The notes beneath the pieces were generated by a model. The model was not told the origin of the DNA, ran no database searches, and saw only the letters and a program-made list of their open reading frames with translations. Of a stretch of DNA of 64,000 nt, positions 1-11,000 are shown piece after piece (the stretch's first letter is position 1; each line of letters opens with the position of its first letter). This DNA comes from JANYCO01 sp035535995 (lineage in GTDB: Bacteria; Bacteroidota; Bacteroidia; Cytophagales; Cytophagaceae). The DNA lies in NCBI GenBank assembly GCA_035535995.1, contig DATLOZ010000009.1, forward strand, positions 1-64,000, given 5' to 3'. The position numbers were made by a program, and so were the translations under genes.

Positions 1-3000
1 GTAGTAGTAGAGTGTATAGTGGTATTCGTTGTTGGTATATTCGTAGCGGAGCTGTTCATTCAGCAACTTGCCGAAACATTTATTAAAATGCGCTGCCAGG
101 AAATTTTGCTGGAAGGTATCAAGGGCAAGTTTCCATTTCTCTGTTCCCTGGTGGATGGCCAGTTCCCGCTGTTGTTTGATACAGCTATCGCGCAGCGTGC
201 TCCAGTTGATGGTGAAAGAAGCATTGCAAAGCTCATTTCTTCCCGGAAGTTCTTCCACACAGCTGCTGTAGTGACCTGTACCCGGATCTGTAGTACGCCC
301 TACCATTCCTGTTTGACTTGTCCAGGTACATCCGTGAAGCGTACCATTATGCCCATATCCACTGCCATCGTAGGCGGTGGAGCCGCTGCCTTCATTGAGC
401 TTCCAGTATCCTACCAGGTTGTGAGTGCCCGAGGCCAGGTTAACATTCATATCCCGGTTGATCTCAAAGCCGCTGCGTACTTTGTCCCAGATCCGGAAAT
501 CGCGGATCATACCATTATGAAAATAAGACGAAATAAGACTTCCGATGGTAAGGCCGGAAAGATCCAGCTCCACTCCATAAGAAATAGTATCATACCGTAC
601 CAATTCTCCGTCGAGGTAAACGCCACGGAAGTGGCCGTTCTTTCCATCTGATACAAGCGCCACATGAGTCCATTTATCAAGGTAACAGGTATAATCGGTA
701 GTAAAATCTGCCGAAGCATAATGCCAGTAAAGAAGCTTGTCTGACCATGGGATATGCGCCTGGATCCGTTCTGAAATAGTATTAGAATTTCCGATCGAAA
801 AAACGCAATGAGATCCCACTTCTGCACTATCTACTTTGATCCAGAATTCAACCGTGATATCGTCTTTCTCTTTCGGCCAGGTAAAGCCCGGCACGTCTAT
901 ATAATCGCTGCTGCCGTTCATGTGAATACCTGAATAGCTACGCTCGTTTGCTTCATCGTTCATATCCGAAGGACAGGTATTGAAGCCGCTCATTACACAA
1001 GGTTCATCGTAAACGATCCGGTCGGTTTTCCAGGTAAGATAATTAGTATAGGTAGCGTTTACATACAAACTCATTAATACCGGGCTTCCCGTGCCATTGT
1101 GCACGTATGCATCTACCATCACACCGTGGAAAGTATTGTCGTCCCAGGTATAGCCTCCATAAGAATAACTGAAGTCGATCCTTGGATTGAACACCGAAAC
1201 GATGCTATCCAGGTTCATATCAAGGCCGGTAGTAGGATCAAAAAAATTGATCTGGTATACTTCATTGGCCACACAATAGTTTGGAAGCAGGTAGATCGAC
1301 TCCGGGAAACAGCCGCCGTAATAATTGACGCTCCCGCTATTTGCCGACCAGAGAAACTGGAGGTGTACACGGTCCAGGTTAATGGTGCGGTGGTCGTAGA
1401 GCATCACAAAATATTTATAACCCGGGCAGTTGACTGAATTACAGTAACCTGTATTTTCATAAATAGAAGAATAAATAATTCCATAAGGAGGATAAGGATT
1501 TTGCGCGATCTGCCCTGGAGACCAGCTGGTAGAATCAGGGCATCCCGAAGGCAAGGTAGTGTTGCTGTATATACCCGTAAGAAAATCATTGATCGCTTTG
1601 ATCGTCTGGAAAGCACATGGTGTAAGTCTTCTGGGTCCGTCCTCCCCTTTATCATTGCAGGCAACCTGGTAAGGATTTTCTACAGCAATAGTATACAGGC
1701 TGCATCCATAACCGCTGAGCACTGTTTGTGCCGCTACAAGAAAACTATCGGCCGCATCCAGGTCTGTTTTCAAAAGCAATCCAAAAGGGTTGGCCGAGCC
1801 GCATTTCTCCGCGCAGTAGTTACTCAACGCTGTGGCTACGGTAGAGGAGTCGCCTGAAGACATAAAGGTGGTATCAGGATTAACCGCGCATTTATTTTGC
1901 AGTAAGGTCATCCACACTTTCACATTCTCATCACAACCACTTAGGCAGGTGTTTATAAGATTGTCATGCGCCATGCCTGTTAATGTCGTAATATCAGTAG
2001 ACAACAAAGGCTTTTCTACTACTGTATTATCGGAGTCTTCCAGGTATGCACAGCCCGAGCCATAATTTTCGTGTCCGTACACCACCGCATATTCTTTCAT
2101 GCCCTGGTAAACCGAGCGGAACATAAGCCACTTCTCCTGTGCGCTAGGGATATAGGAGTTGTCATAGCTATAAGGCATATAGCTGGAAGCCAAGTCCCAC
2201 AGGTCACCTGCTGTACCATTACTGTTTTTATCTCCCACTTCAGGCACTTCACTGCCCAGGCCTTTGCGTACCATATAATGTTGTATGGTATCTTCAATCG
2301 CTGTACCCCAGCTGGCAAGACCATATGGAGTGGTAGAGGAATTGAACATCGGATCGATCACCGAACCTCCCAGCGGATCGATGTATCCGTCGGTCACTGC
2401 TTCATTCCAGTCGGCTACACGGGCCATGTTCAGATCAAACTTTCTGCTATCGGCCTCCAATGCGCAGCGTGCCAGGTGGCAATACTCCGGGTGATGACTC
2501 AGTAAGGCTTCAGCCCAATCGTCGCGGAACTGAAGAGAATCGCGCAGGATGCCGGGCAGGCCGGTTGTGATAGGAGCACCATTGGCATCCAGAAAGGTGA
2601 TCGAGCTGTAATTATCTTCCAGCCATCCTGTTTTACTGTTGTAATAGCCTCCCGGATACAGTTGCTCCAGCATATTGCGGCGCATACTTTCGCATTCGTC
2701 ATAATCATTGATGGTTGAATCTATAATATCCGTACAAGGCCCGCTTTTCAAACAAGCGGCCAACGCATTGCTGATACTGTCTGCATAAGTGGTGGGATGC
2801 GCGGCCCAGGTAGGATGGTCGTTGAATATTTTTGTATAGCAATGATCTTCGCAGGTGAGATCACATTTCGAACTGTCTACCAAGGCAAGTTCATCGTCCA
2901 CAAATTCGGAAGAATCAGGGTATCCTCCCTGCGACTGCATCTGCGAGAGCAGCAGAGCAATCGCCCCACTGTTCAGCGTAAGTTTTTTCTCAATGGTATA

Positions 3001-4890
3001 TTCGCCGATCTTATTGAAGGTAAAAGTCTCGTTGACCAGCGACTGGTTATAGGTACTGTCACTACAACTATAAGAAGAAGGATGAATATTATTCCGCACG
3101 ATCGGGCTCGTTGGAGTTAGCTCTATTCCATCCGGACCTTTTACCGTGATCACCAGGTCATAGGCGCAGGCACGGCAGGTATCAAAGAACCCACCGGCGT
3201 TGTTGATCACCCCCGTAAGGTCATAGAGCAATGTATAATTAGTACTCTTTGCATTCACGATCTTGCTGGTAGAATGGCTCACGAAATTTACATTGTCCAT
3301 TACATTGTTCTCGCTCAGGTTCACGAGCAATTCCTGAGAAGAATTTTCTGTCAAGGCATTCAGGTTGGAAGGTGTATCCCCTGCCAGCGCCGTGGCGATC
3401 ACGCGCTCTTCCTGATCAAGATAACTTACGCTGATCTGCCCATTGGGATCGATCACATAATTCTTTTTATAATGCGAGGACACCCCTACGTTACTTCCAA
3501 ACAATCGGTGCAATTCTGTGGAGTTAGTATTGCCATACACGTACCGGGTATAGTGACCTCCAAGATCGGGGTCCTTCAAACGGAAAATTTCTCCCACATT
3601 ACTTTGTCGTGATACACGGCCCGTACCATCGCGCAGGTATTGGGTAGCTACGAATGGATAAGCACCCGCTTTAGGCAGATAATCTCTGTGAAGATTTTCT
3701 ACTGTATTTTGGTCGGAATAATAAAGACATGCCTGCGAGGTAGTACTGTCCAGGCCTGGCATGACCGAACCTGTGAGAATATTATCATAATCTGTTTTTC
3801 CGTTGGAAAAATTATTCAGGTTCACATGATAATTCAGATGATTCCCTTGCAAAGCGATCGGCAAAATATTGATCACACCTCTTCCTTCGTAATCGTATTT
3901 GGTCTCGGCAAGCAGGGTGGTGCTGTCGGAGCTCAGATTGGTAGAGACCTGGCGGTTTCGCAAGGTGCCGTCGTAATAGGTAACTACTTTTTTATATTTC
4001 CCGTCTTCAGCATAGCTGGTTACATATTGCCAGTTTTTGTTTCGTTCAAAGCTTACCGGATCGGTGAGTGTATCGTTGTTTACCGCTATGGATACTGGGC
4101 TTCCTGCGATCCACTGTCCGTATTTGAGAGTGGTATTTGTGCTTGCAAGGTACTTTCCGATGCCTCTTACGCGGTAGTAGAGCGTTCCGGAAGGGAGCGT
4201 CATATTCATAACATAATATTGATCCGTAGTCTGCACACGTACGCCACGCTTGGCCGCAAACGCAGCCGTGCTGGTGGCGATCCCGGACTGATCCATGGAG
4301 TCGATGAATACCCATTCCAGTTGATATGCTTCTGCGCCTTCTATAAATGACCAGTATACCATATCATTTTTTCTGCCCAGCTGAAAACTTTCCGTTGGAG
4401 TAAGAAGGAAATTTGTTTGCGCGGTCAATTCCAGTTCCAGGCGGATATCATCTGGTGCGGAAGAGTTTATAATATTAGTAACTGTTAATTTTACATTCCC
4501 ATAATTATATCCGGCATTTTGAAAAAGATGAGTGGCCTGGTAGACAGGGTTGACATTGTCAGAAGAAATGGTAAGTGTATTGCCCGTTAACGGAGAACCG
4601 ACCTGTGTATACGAATCATCGTAAAAAGTGATCGTGTAAGTCACCTGGTAACTCCAACTAGCAGTGGAATACAAGTCACTCCGCTGCTCGCGGCCATACA
4701 GAAGCTTTACCTGTGTTTTATACTGACGATCTTCGATACCCTTATAAATCACCGGATCGATGACACTTAGTACACTACTTGTACTCAGGCTGTCTTTGGT
4801 CTGGTATTGAACAAGTTTACTTTCCGCACCCCTGGAGGCGTACGGCAATAACACGATCATAAAAACAATAATGAATAGCTGTCTGATCAT
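1..4890 (-). CDS. Giant secreted RHS-like protein with LamG-type lectin domain (partial, C-terminus off window)
   Basis: An open frame runs from an ATG at 4890 through the left edge with no stop, giving at least 1630 residues; the 3' end is missing. The N-terminus (MIRQLFIIVFMIVLLPYASRG) is a signal peptide. Residues about 290-540 resemble Bacteroidota RHS/YD-type sequence (YYDGTLRNRQ, YDYEGRG, LRDGTGRVSR). A Cys-rich stretch follows from about 590. Residues about 1315-1530 look like a concanavalin/LamG-type lectin fold (YWKLNEGSGSTAYDGSGYG). The start codon overlaps the stop of the LolA-like gene upstream as ATGA, so translation is probably coupled. It is the last visible gene of an eight-gene secreted-protein operon. 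RHS proteins often end in a core domain plus a variable toxin, but neither is visible here, so a toxin role is unproven. RHS-like surface protein: fairly sure. Function: unknown. Confidence 0.8.
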   Translation of the reverse strand, partial: MIRQLFIIVFMIVLLPYASRGAESKLVQYQTKDSLSTSSVLSVIDPVIYKGIEDRQYKTQVKLLYGREQRSDLYSTASWSYQVTYTITFYDDSYTQVGSPLTGNTLTISSDNVNPVYQATHLFQNAGYNYGNVKLTVTNIINSSAPDDIRLELELTAQTNFLLTPTESFQLGRKNDMVYWSFIEGAEAYQLEWVFIDSMDQSGIATSTAAFAAKRGVRVQTTDQYYVMNMTLPSGTLYYRVRGIGKYLASTNTTLKYGQWIAGSPVSIAVNNDTLTDPVSFERNKNWQYVTSYAEDGKYKKVVTYYDGTLRNRQVSTNLSSDSTTLLAETKYDYEGRGVINILPIALQGNHLNYHVNLNNFSNGKTDYDNILTGSVMPGLDSTTSQACLYYSDQNTVENLHRDYLPKAGAYPFVATQYLRDGTGRVSRQSNVGEIFRLKDPDLGGHYTRYVYGNTNSTELHRLFGSNVGVSSHYKKNYVIDPNGQISVSYLDQEERVIATALAGDTPSNLNALTENSSQELLVNLSENNVMDNVNFVSHSTSKIVNAKSTNYTLLYDLTGVINNAGGFFDTCRACAYDLVITVKGPDGIELTPTSPIVRNNIHPSSYSCSDSTYNQSLVNETFTFNKIGEYTIEKKLTLNSGAIALLLSQMQSQGGYPDSSEFVDDELALVDSSKCDLTCEDHCYTKIFNDHPTWAAHPTTYADSISNALAACLKSGPCTDIIDSTINDYDECESMRRNMLEQLYPGGYYNSKTGWLEDNYSSITFLDANGAPITTGLPGILRDSLQFRDDWAEALLSHHPEYCHLARCALEADSRKFDLNMARVADWNEAVTDGYIDPLGGSVIDPMFNSSTTPYGLASWGTAIEDTIQHYMVRKGLGSEVPEVGDKNSNGTAGDLWDLASSYMPYSYDNSYIPSAQEKWLMFRSVYQGMKEYAVVYGHENYGSGCAYLEDSDNTVVEKPLLSTDITTLTGMAHDNLINTCLSGCDENVKVWMTLLQNKCAVNPDTTFMSSGDSSTVATALSNYCAEKCGSANPFGLLLKTDLDAADSFLVAAQTVLSGYGCSLYTIAVENPYQVACNDKGEDGPRRLTPCAFQTIKAINDFLTGIYSNTTLPSGCPDSTSWSPGQIAQNPYPPYGIIYSSIYENTGYCNSVNCPGYKYFVMLYDHRTINLDRVHLQFLWSANSGSVNYYGGCFPESIYLLPNYCVANEVYQINFFDPTTGLDMNLDSIVSVFNPRIDFSYSYGGYTWDDNTFHGVMVDAYVHNGTGSPVLMSLYVNATYTNYLTWKTDRIVYDEPCVMSGFNTCPSDMNDEANERSYSGIHMNGSSDYIDVPGFTWPKEKDDITVEFWIKVDSAEVGSHCVFSIGNSNTISERIQAHIPWSDKLLYWHYASADFTTDYTCYLDKWTHVALVSDGKNGHFRGVYLDGELVRYDTISYGVELDLSGLTIGSLISSYFHNGMIRDFRIWDKVRSGFEINRDMNVNLASGTHNLVGYWKLNEGSGSTAYDGSGYGHNGTLHGCTWTSQTGMVGRTTDPGTGHYSSCVEELPGRNELCNASFTINWSTLRDSCIKQQRELAIHQGTEKWKLALDTFQQNFLAAHFNKCFGKLLNEQLRYEYTNNEYHYTLYYY

Positions 4891-5576
4891 AGGTCTACTA
4901 GCTTAAGATTATAAGATTGATATTTCCCAACGGGACGGTATATTTTTTCGTCTTTTAGCACTACTCGTTCTTGTTTGAAGAGCTGTTCTTCTCCGGCTTT
5001 TAAAGCAGTCATACTAAATTGGATCTTTACCCTGCTTAACTGTTTATATTTTTTCTGATCGTACCAATATTGGATCGACAACAGATCGCCTGTTTGTGAG
5101 AAAACTAATTCTGCTTTTGAGATCAGGGACTTGGCGCTGTATACGGTATATTTTTTTTCATTATTTTCCTGTTGATATTGAAGAGAATCATAATATTTGG
5201 AAATACTATCTATGCCTGATGTATAGGTTTGCTGGTAAAGCCGCTCCCATTCTTTTTTCTCTATCGACCTGACGGTAATTTCTTTTTCCTGTTCGTTAAT
5301 CATTACCATCGCCTCTGGTTGTACGATCATTTCTGTATCGTCAATTTTATACCAGAAATGATCTTTTCTTTTTTTCAAAACCGCCGTTTTATTAAAAACA
5401 GTGATCGTATTTGATCTGAAAGCAGCGATGTCGACACGCATAGAAAAATTATCAGCTTTGGAATAGTAGTCGCTCATCATTTTAAGATCTTTTTCCAAAT
5501 CCTGTCCTATCACAGAGAAACCCTGTATCCATAGAGAAAGAGAGAAACATATTATTTTAACAACCGATGCTTTCAT
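4887..5576 (-). CDS. Secreted LolA-like protein in RHS operon
   Basis: About 229 residues from the ATG at 5576. An in-frame TTG at 5591 would add five residues, but the ATG puts the signal peptide (MKASVVKIICFSLSLWIQGF) at the very N-terminus. The mature part has the layout of LolA-type lipoprotein carriers: a helix with YYSKADNFSMRVDI, then repeated beta strands (WYKIDDTEMIV, EKEITVRSIEK), ending in a basic strand segment. LolA-type proteins are periplasmic half-barrels that carry lipoproteins or lipids between the membranes. Lying between two giant RHS-like genes, it may be a dedicated carrier for them; that is inference. It starts 18 bases after the upstream stop and its TGA overlaps the next ATG. 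Family call rests on pattern only. Confidence 0.6.
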   Translation of the reverse strand: MKASVVKIICFSLSLWIQGFSVIGQDLEKDLKMMSDYYSKADNFSMRVDIAAFRSNTITVFNKTAVLKKRKDHFWYKIDDTEMIVQPEAMVMINEQEKEITVRSIEKKEWERLYQQTYTSGIDSISKYYDSLQYQQENNEKKYTVYSAKSLISKAELVFSQTGDLLSIQYWYDQKKYKQLSRVKIQFSMTALKAGEEQLFKQERVVLKDEKIYRPVGKYQSYNLKLVDL

Positions 5577-5594
5577 AGATTTTTCTGCCAAAAT

Positions 5595-7991
5595 TTATTC
5601 TCCCTGATGACTCATAGATTCCTGTATAGACATGATCCCTCTTTCGGTTTCTTTTTCTATCAGAAAAAGATTTCCCTGTTCATCATAGTGATAAAGCGTG
5701 GCATAGTTATTATTATCAAGCTCTGCAGCCAGGCGGTAATTACTAAGGTTGTAGACATAACTTTTCATATTGCCCAGCATTGGAAAAATTCTGATATCGT
5801 CGAAATAGGTAGCATAGCTTCCTGCACTTAATACTAGTCCTACTTTTACAGTGTTCGCAGGGATCAACACATCCATTTCTATCCGTTGCCATCCTTCGAT
5901 CACATCTCCGGAAGGCTCTGCTATTGCAGAGCTGCTAAAAGGTGAAGTGGCGGTGAGGCTATTATAAAATTCCAATTTTAATCCTCTCGCTGTACCACTA
6001 GGTGATTTAAATGAAATACTGTCCGACGGATTATCTGTATGCACCCATCCGCTCAACATATAACTTTTGCCTGGCGCTAGTATGATCTTTGGTTGTTCGG
6101 ACTTATAATCGGAAGGTATGTAGAAACTATTTTTCCCCGTATGCGCTTTAGTGGCTGTTATCGTAGTTCCGGAAGGAATCGTAGGAGTAGCAATAAAATC
6201 TGTACTGTAGCTTATTTTTCCCCGCCAGACACCTGAAAAATCAAATCCCGAAAGTGTAACAACTGATTTTCCAGCCTGCGTACTATGTGGCGCTACTGAG
6301 GCTACAGTATAGATTCCAATAATATTTTTCACATTATAAACATCCATCAAAGCACCATAGGCATGCACGCTCTTGCCTGCGAGAAAAGAGAGATCCGTAC
6401 TTGGAATAGCAATGGTTAAGGCGCCGTCAGTAGCAAGCTCTACCACATAGGTTTTAAACGATTGATTCTGTTTACCGCTTGTGGTGGGTGTTTGAGTAAG
6501 AAGAGTCAGATTGCCGCTTGCGGTGTTTTGAATGGTCAGTGCGCTGTCTGCAGAAAATTCTTCGAAGCCTGCGAAACCAATCTCATACTCTGCTGCATTG
6601 GTGGCTACTGCTACTGGTAGATCTCCTTTGTATCCATAGAGTGCAGAAGAATAGCGGCCAAGAATATCTTTGTTTTCCGTTTCGTAGCTGTTGGGATTGT
6701 ATTGTGTAACCGTATTCATATTTCGCCAGTTTGGATAACAGGCTCCCATGGCGCCATTGTCAAACATGAATAGTGGCATATGGTTGAAGATCCCATCTGC
6801 GCTAAGTTTTATAGTGGAGTCTTGTGTTCTGTTTTTGACATGCACAAAACTTTCGTCTGCTTTCCAGATGCCTTTGCTTCCGTTATCAAAAGGAGTAGCG
6901 ACCGTGAGTGCGTTTCTTTTTGTATCTGAAAGAAGCGAAGAAACATCTCCTGCTTCCATCGGCCAGTTGTCGGAGTAACTGGTAGCAGTGGCTGTGATCA
7001 CGCGGTCTATCAGAGGTGCTTTGGGGAGTACTAAGGTGTTTTGTGTGACGCGGTCAGGGCAACCACAGGTGGGAGTATTGTCGAAGTCGTAAGTGATCGT
7101 ATGTACACCCACTCCTGCTGCGCTTGGAGTAAAACGAGTCTGTCCACCGACAGTGCTAACCCCTGTCCCTGAGAACTCTCCTCCTACAGGGGTTCCAGCT
7201 AATATAGTATAATTATCTTCTCCACAGTAATATTGTTTAAGACCCGAAAAGGCGAAAGCATCGTAAGGGAAAACACAAACCGTATCGGAGTTGGAATATG
7301 GACCAGCAGTAACACCGCAAGAAGTATTTACATAACTGTTCACTTTCACTTTGTAAACTCCTGAGCTAGTTGGTGCATAACGGCCATATGTAGCACCAGA
7401 AATAGGTGAACCATCTTTGTACCATTGTAGATTGTATGTGGTAGAATCTGATGCCGTTAAATAACTACTACCAATCTGAGCAGGACAAATATTTGTTGAT
7501 CCTGAGATAGTAGGAATAGAAGTAGAACCTTTTACGCAGACCCATACTGTAACCACTGTAAATATTTTATCCAGGTTACAAAGCGGTGCGAAAAACCCTA
7601 CAACTTTAATCATGTACAACCCACAACTAGAAAACGATTGTGTTGCTGGCGTAGAAGACTGGCTTAGTATAGTAGTAAGAGTACTCGTACTATAATCATA
7701 TTTTAATACCTGATAAGAAACTGTACATAACATTACATTTTCCATATCATTTTCAACTGATACATTGACGGAAGAACTACATGTGTTATACATATAATTT
7801 CCATCAGGGCCTGAGACATCGGTACCTGATAAGGTTAAAACACTAAGAACTGCTGCACCTGGACCGCTGGCAAGATCAAGATGGACTGCCGCATATGGCG
7901 CAGTGCAATCCTGGCAATCATCAGCATTTACGAGATGTCCGGCTAACAGATTCAAAAATGCAAAAAGCAATACTATCCATTTATTTTTCAT
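5595..7991 (-). CDS. Secreted multidomain protein: Ig-like, CBM-like, RHS-like tail
   Basis: 798 residues with a signal peptide (1-23, ending near LVNAD). Residues about 150-330 contain Ig/PKD-like repeats typical of Bacteroidota surface proteins (LQWYKDGSPISGAT, GEFSGTGVSTVGG). Residues about 615-740 resemble a carbohydrate-binding jelly roll (SYMLSGWVHTDN, GWQRIEMDVLIP, YFDDIRIFP). The last 55 residues look like an RHS/YD element (YNLSNYRLAAELDNNNYATL, YHYDEQGNLFLIEKE), which ties it to the giant RHS-like proteins on either side. There is no obvious type IX sorting domain. It follows the 1635-residue gene after 80 bases, the largest gap in the operon, which contains a short inverted repeat. 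Probably a surface adhesin or assembly part; exact role unknown. Confidence 0.75.
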   Translation of the reverse strand: MKNKWIVLLFAFLNLLAGHLVNADDCQDCTAPYAAVHLDLASGPGAAVLSVLTLSGTDVSGPDGNYMYNTCSSSVNVSVENDMENVMLCTVSYQVLKYDYSTSTLTTILSQSSTPATQSFSSCGLYMIKVVGFFAPLCNLDKIFTVVTVWVCVKGSTSIPTISGSTNICPAQIGSSYLTASDSTTYNLQWYKDGSPISGATYGRYAPTSSGVYKVKVNSYVNTSCGVTAGPYSNSDTVCVFPYDAFAFSGLKQYYCGEDNYTILAGTPVGGEFSGTGVSTVGGQTRFTPSAAGVGVHTITYDFDNTPTCGCPDRVTQNTLVLPKAPLIDRVITATATSYSDNWPMEAGDVSSLLSDTKRNALTVATPFDNGSKGIWKADESFVHVKNRTQDSTIKLSADGIFNHMPLFMFDNGAMGACYPNWRNMNTVTQYNPNSYETENKDILGRYSSALYGYKGDLPVAVATNAAEYEIGFAGFEEFSADSALTIQNTASGNLTLLTQTPTTSGKQNQSFKTYVVELATDGALTIAIPSTDLSFLAGKSVHAYGALMDVYNVKNIIGIYTVASVAPHSTQAGKSVVTLSGFDFSGVWRGKISYSTDFIATPTIPSGTTITATKAHTGKNSFYIPSDYKSEQPKIILAPGKSYMLSGWVHTDNPSDSISFKSPSGTARGLKLEFYNSLTATSPFSSSAIAEPSGDVIEGWQRIEMDVLIPANTVKVGLVLSAGSYATYFDDIRIFPMLGNMKSYVYNLSNYRLAAELDNNNYATLYHYDEQGNLFLIEKETERGIMSIQESMSHQGE

Positions 7992-8032
7992 AGATAATTA
8001 CACCAATTTATTTTTTAATTAATTTTATATGG

Positions 8033-8059
8033 TGACAAATCAATTGTCAATTTTTGTCA
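8033..8059. repeat. Short inverted repeat in the only real gap of the RHS operon
   Basis: TGACAAA (8033-8039) and TTTGTCA (8053-8059) form a perfect 7-base inverted repeat around a 13-base loop, in the 80-base gap between the 1635- and 798-residue genes. All other gaps in this operon are 3-18 bases or overlaps. It could be an operator or a processing/attenuation hairpin; there is no following T-run to support a full terminator. Confidence 0.35.
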
Positions 8060-8071
8060 TAATCATTTTTA

Positions 8072-11000
8072 TCAATACCTATTCTTCGTAGGATCCCCCA
8101 ACGTAGAACCTTTCTTTCCTAATGTCTTGATATTACCCGCATCTGCCGACAACATATTTCTTCTTCCTGAGCGCACGAGAATGAATTTTTGCGCCGCTAC
8201 AGAAATACCGGAAGGATTAGAGAAAAATAAGGTGGTTCCGTTCTGCCTTACAAACCGCACATAAAATTCATTGGTGCCGTCGTTGATATAAAATTCATCC
8301 CCTGGCACAAATCTGTTTGTCACGGTAGTATCCGGTCCGCTGGCGAGCGCATAGAGCGGGGAACCCGGAGTATTCGTAGTTGACGTCAGCGAAGCAGTAA
8401 ACTGAATTCCGATGTTTTTATAAGCAGGGCCCATGGCATCATAGGCATAGTGCGCAGGATATCTATAACTGTAGATCGGATCATCAAAATCATTTGTCAC
8501 TGTAACCATAAGCGGGCTTCCTGTCTGGTGATCATACAATTGGTTGCTTGTCTGCACCACACTTCCCCCGTCAAAAGCGATCATGCCGGATTGCACACCG
8601 AAACGGTGAATAATTTTATTGGTCACGAATAATTTTACTTCTGTGGTGGAAGAGCCGAGCGATGGCCATATCATTGGTACGGCAAGTGGAATGATCCCAA
8701 CAAGGAAAGCCGGAACATTGGGATTAATTCCCCCATTCTCACTTTTCACTTTCATGTATCTTGAATCGGCAAAAAATTCGTAGTCCTGCCCAATGGTAGC
8801 CTGCCGGATCACAGCAGTGCCATTGTCGCTGACCAATACCGGGAGATTGTTCTGGAGTTCAAAATAATCGTGATTAGGATCTTCATCCTGTTTAATCAGG
8901 TTCGAACTATAAAGATATTCTACATAGCTTTGAGGGCTATCATATAAAATATTTCCAGACACGTCCTGTCTATAGTTGGTTACTTTTCTCGGCTTACCAT
9001 GCATATCATTCAGGATCATAGAATACCCTTGAGTAGCAGTAAGCTTATTGCTGTTGATCTGACCGATCAATGGGATCGGAATGAAAAAATCTTCGTGTGA
9101 TTCATCCATTGCCGTTTCGTGGGTAATTACCGGGAATTCTTTGGCGGTATAAAATTCATGCACCGTTGTACCTGTTGTATTCGCTCCGGAAGGAATGCCG
9201 AATTCATTTCCCGGTTTTTGTTCGTACGTTGTTGCCAGACTTCTCACCGTTACTTTGCGATAGCCCACGGTAGCTCCCGGGTAATAACTTTCGTTTACAG
9301 GCAATTCAAAAAATAAATTATTATTCGTTTTCATCGGAATAAATTCCGGATATTCCTTGGCATCTCTTAAAGGGTTTTCATCTCCTCCGATCATCGGTTC
9401 GTAAGCCGCTACGCCGCTGCTGATGGTGTCTCCGTATTCTACCGTTGTATAGTCGTATACCTGCCCATATACACTATTGGATTCCTGATTGATTCCTTGT
9501 TTGGCAACATTATTCCAATTATCGTTTATGGTGATTTGCTTTACTCTTAAGCCTCCGCCAATTTTAATTTTATCAGGAGAATTAAGACGGATAAAGGATT
9601 TCCCCAGGAAAATATTTTCGCCCCAGTCACTTGAGTAAGCATTCGCATTAAATCCTTTAAACATCTGTTTGATCTCAGGCAATGCGCTGGCCAATGATTT
9701 TACTTTATCCATAGCGGCAGATTTATTTGCATTAGGATCAGTATCAAAAGGTCCTACTCCTGCCAGGATTGGCTGATCTGTACGGATGTACTGCCAGGCA
9801 GAAACAGAGAATGGATGGTAAGGAATTTCTTTGTGAGAACCATTCTTTTTCCCTTGTGTAGGAACATGCAATTCTACATATCCTCTTTTATAATACCCGC
9901 CGCTTGTAGAAGATTCATCCACCTTGCAATCGTCTATGTAAGCATAGCCACTTACAAAATCCTGCCGGTCGTCTGAATATTTTCTTATTTTCATAAAGAC
10001 CCGATAATAGAGCTTATTCATACCTGTTATATAACTGGACATGATTTTTTGTTTTTCGTCAGAACTGGCTCCTGTAGGAATTGGCTGTTCGAGATTAAAA
10101 TAAATTCGACGATGGCTTCCGTCTGCATTCTTCGGATGATCGATATGATCGTCGTAACCCAAGCCTGGTGATAGGCTTGCGATCTCAAACATTTGAGTAG
10201 CTACTTTATTCTGCACATAAGCATAGTCATCCGATTCGTATTGCACCTGGATCAATCCACCGGAAGGTAATTTGATTTGTTTCAGACTCCACACTGCTAC
10301 ATAGTTGTCGGCATCTTCCCTGGTTTGTGTAGAAGTAGGATTGGCAGGATCAAATTGTTTCACGTAAGGAAATTCCATTGCTTTGAAATAATCATCGCAG
10401 GTTGTTCCTCCCAAAGGTTTGTAATTCCCCCAACGATCGTAAGCCAGTGTATTGTAATCAGGGTTATCAGTATCCGCTAATTCGGATCCTTGTGAATAAC
10501 TGAATACATAAGGACTCAATTGTCCACGTGTATTATTTTCATAGGTGAACCATAATTTTTTCAACGTAAGCTTTCCTCCTTCGTTTGCAAACGAGCTGGA
10601 ATGTCTATAGTCCTGGCTTCCGTAGGTATCTGTAGAAGTACCGTCATTGTTATGTACTCCCTGGCAAAGTTCATAGCTGTATTCGAAGTAAACTGATTTG
10701 ATAGGTTTGGAAGAATCTGCTTTGGAATACAGTTTGATGTTATCCAGTTTTAAAGAAGGTGCACCCACTGTATAATCACCTTCTGTTTGCAATTCGCCTT
10801 TTGAAAAATCGCTCGTGCTTTCATAGGAAGAACCATGGGCATCTCTGCGTTCGCTTGTGTTAAAATATGCCACGTGCGATTTTGTTTCTGCACTTGACAA
10901 ATACATAACCTGTTTTGTACCGTACATATACGAACCTTTATCATCTTCAAAGGTTGTATATAATCCTTTCATATAATTTGCTCCGGCAAATGGTACACGC

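Noticed and set aside
19..4350. Many medium-length plus-strand frames across the first 4.9 kb, the longest 236 codons
   Set aside because: They oppose a continuous minus-strand frame of at least 1630 codons with signal peptide, RHS-like and LamG features and ATGA coupling to the next gene.
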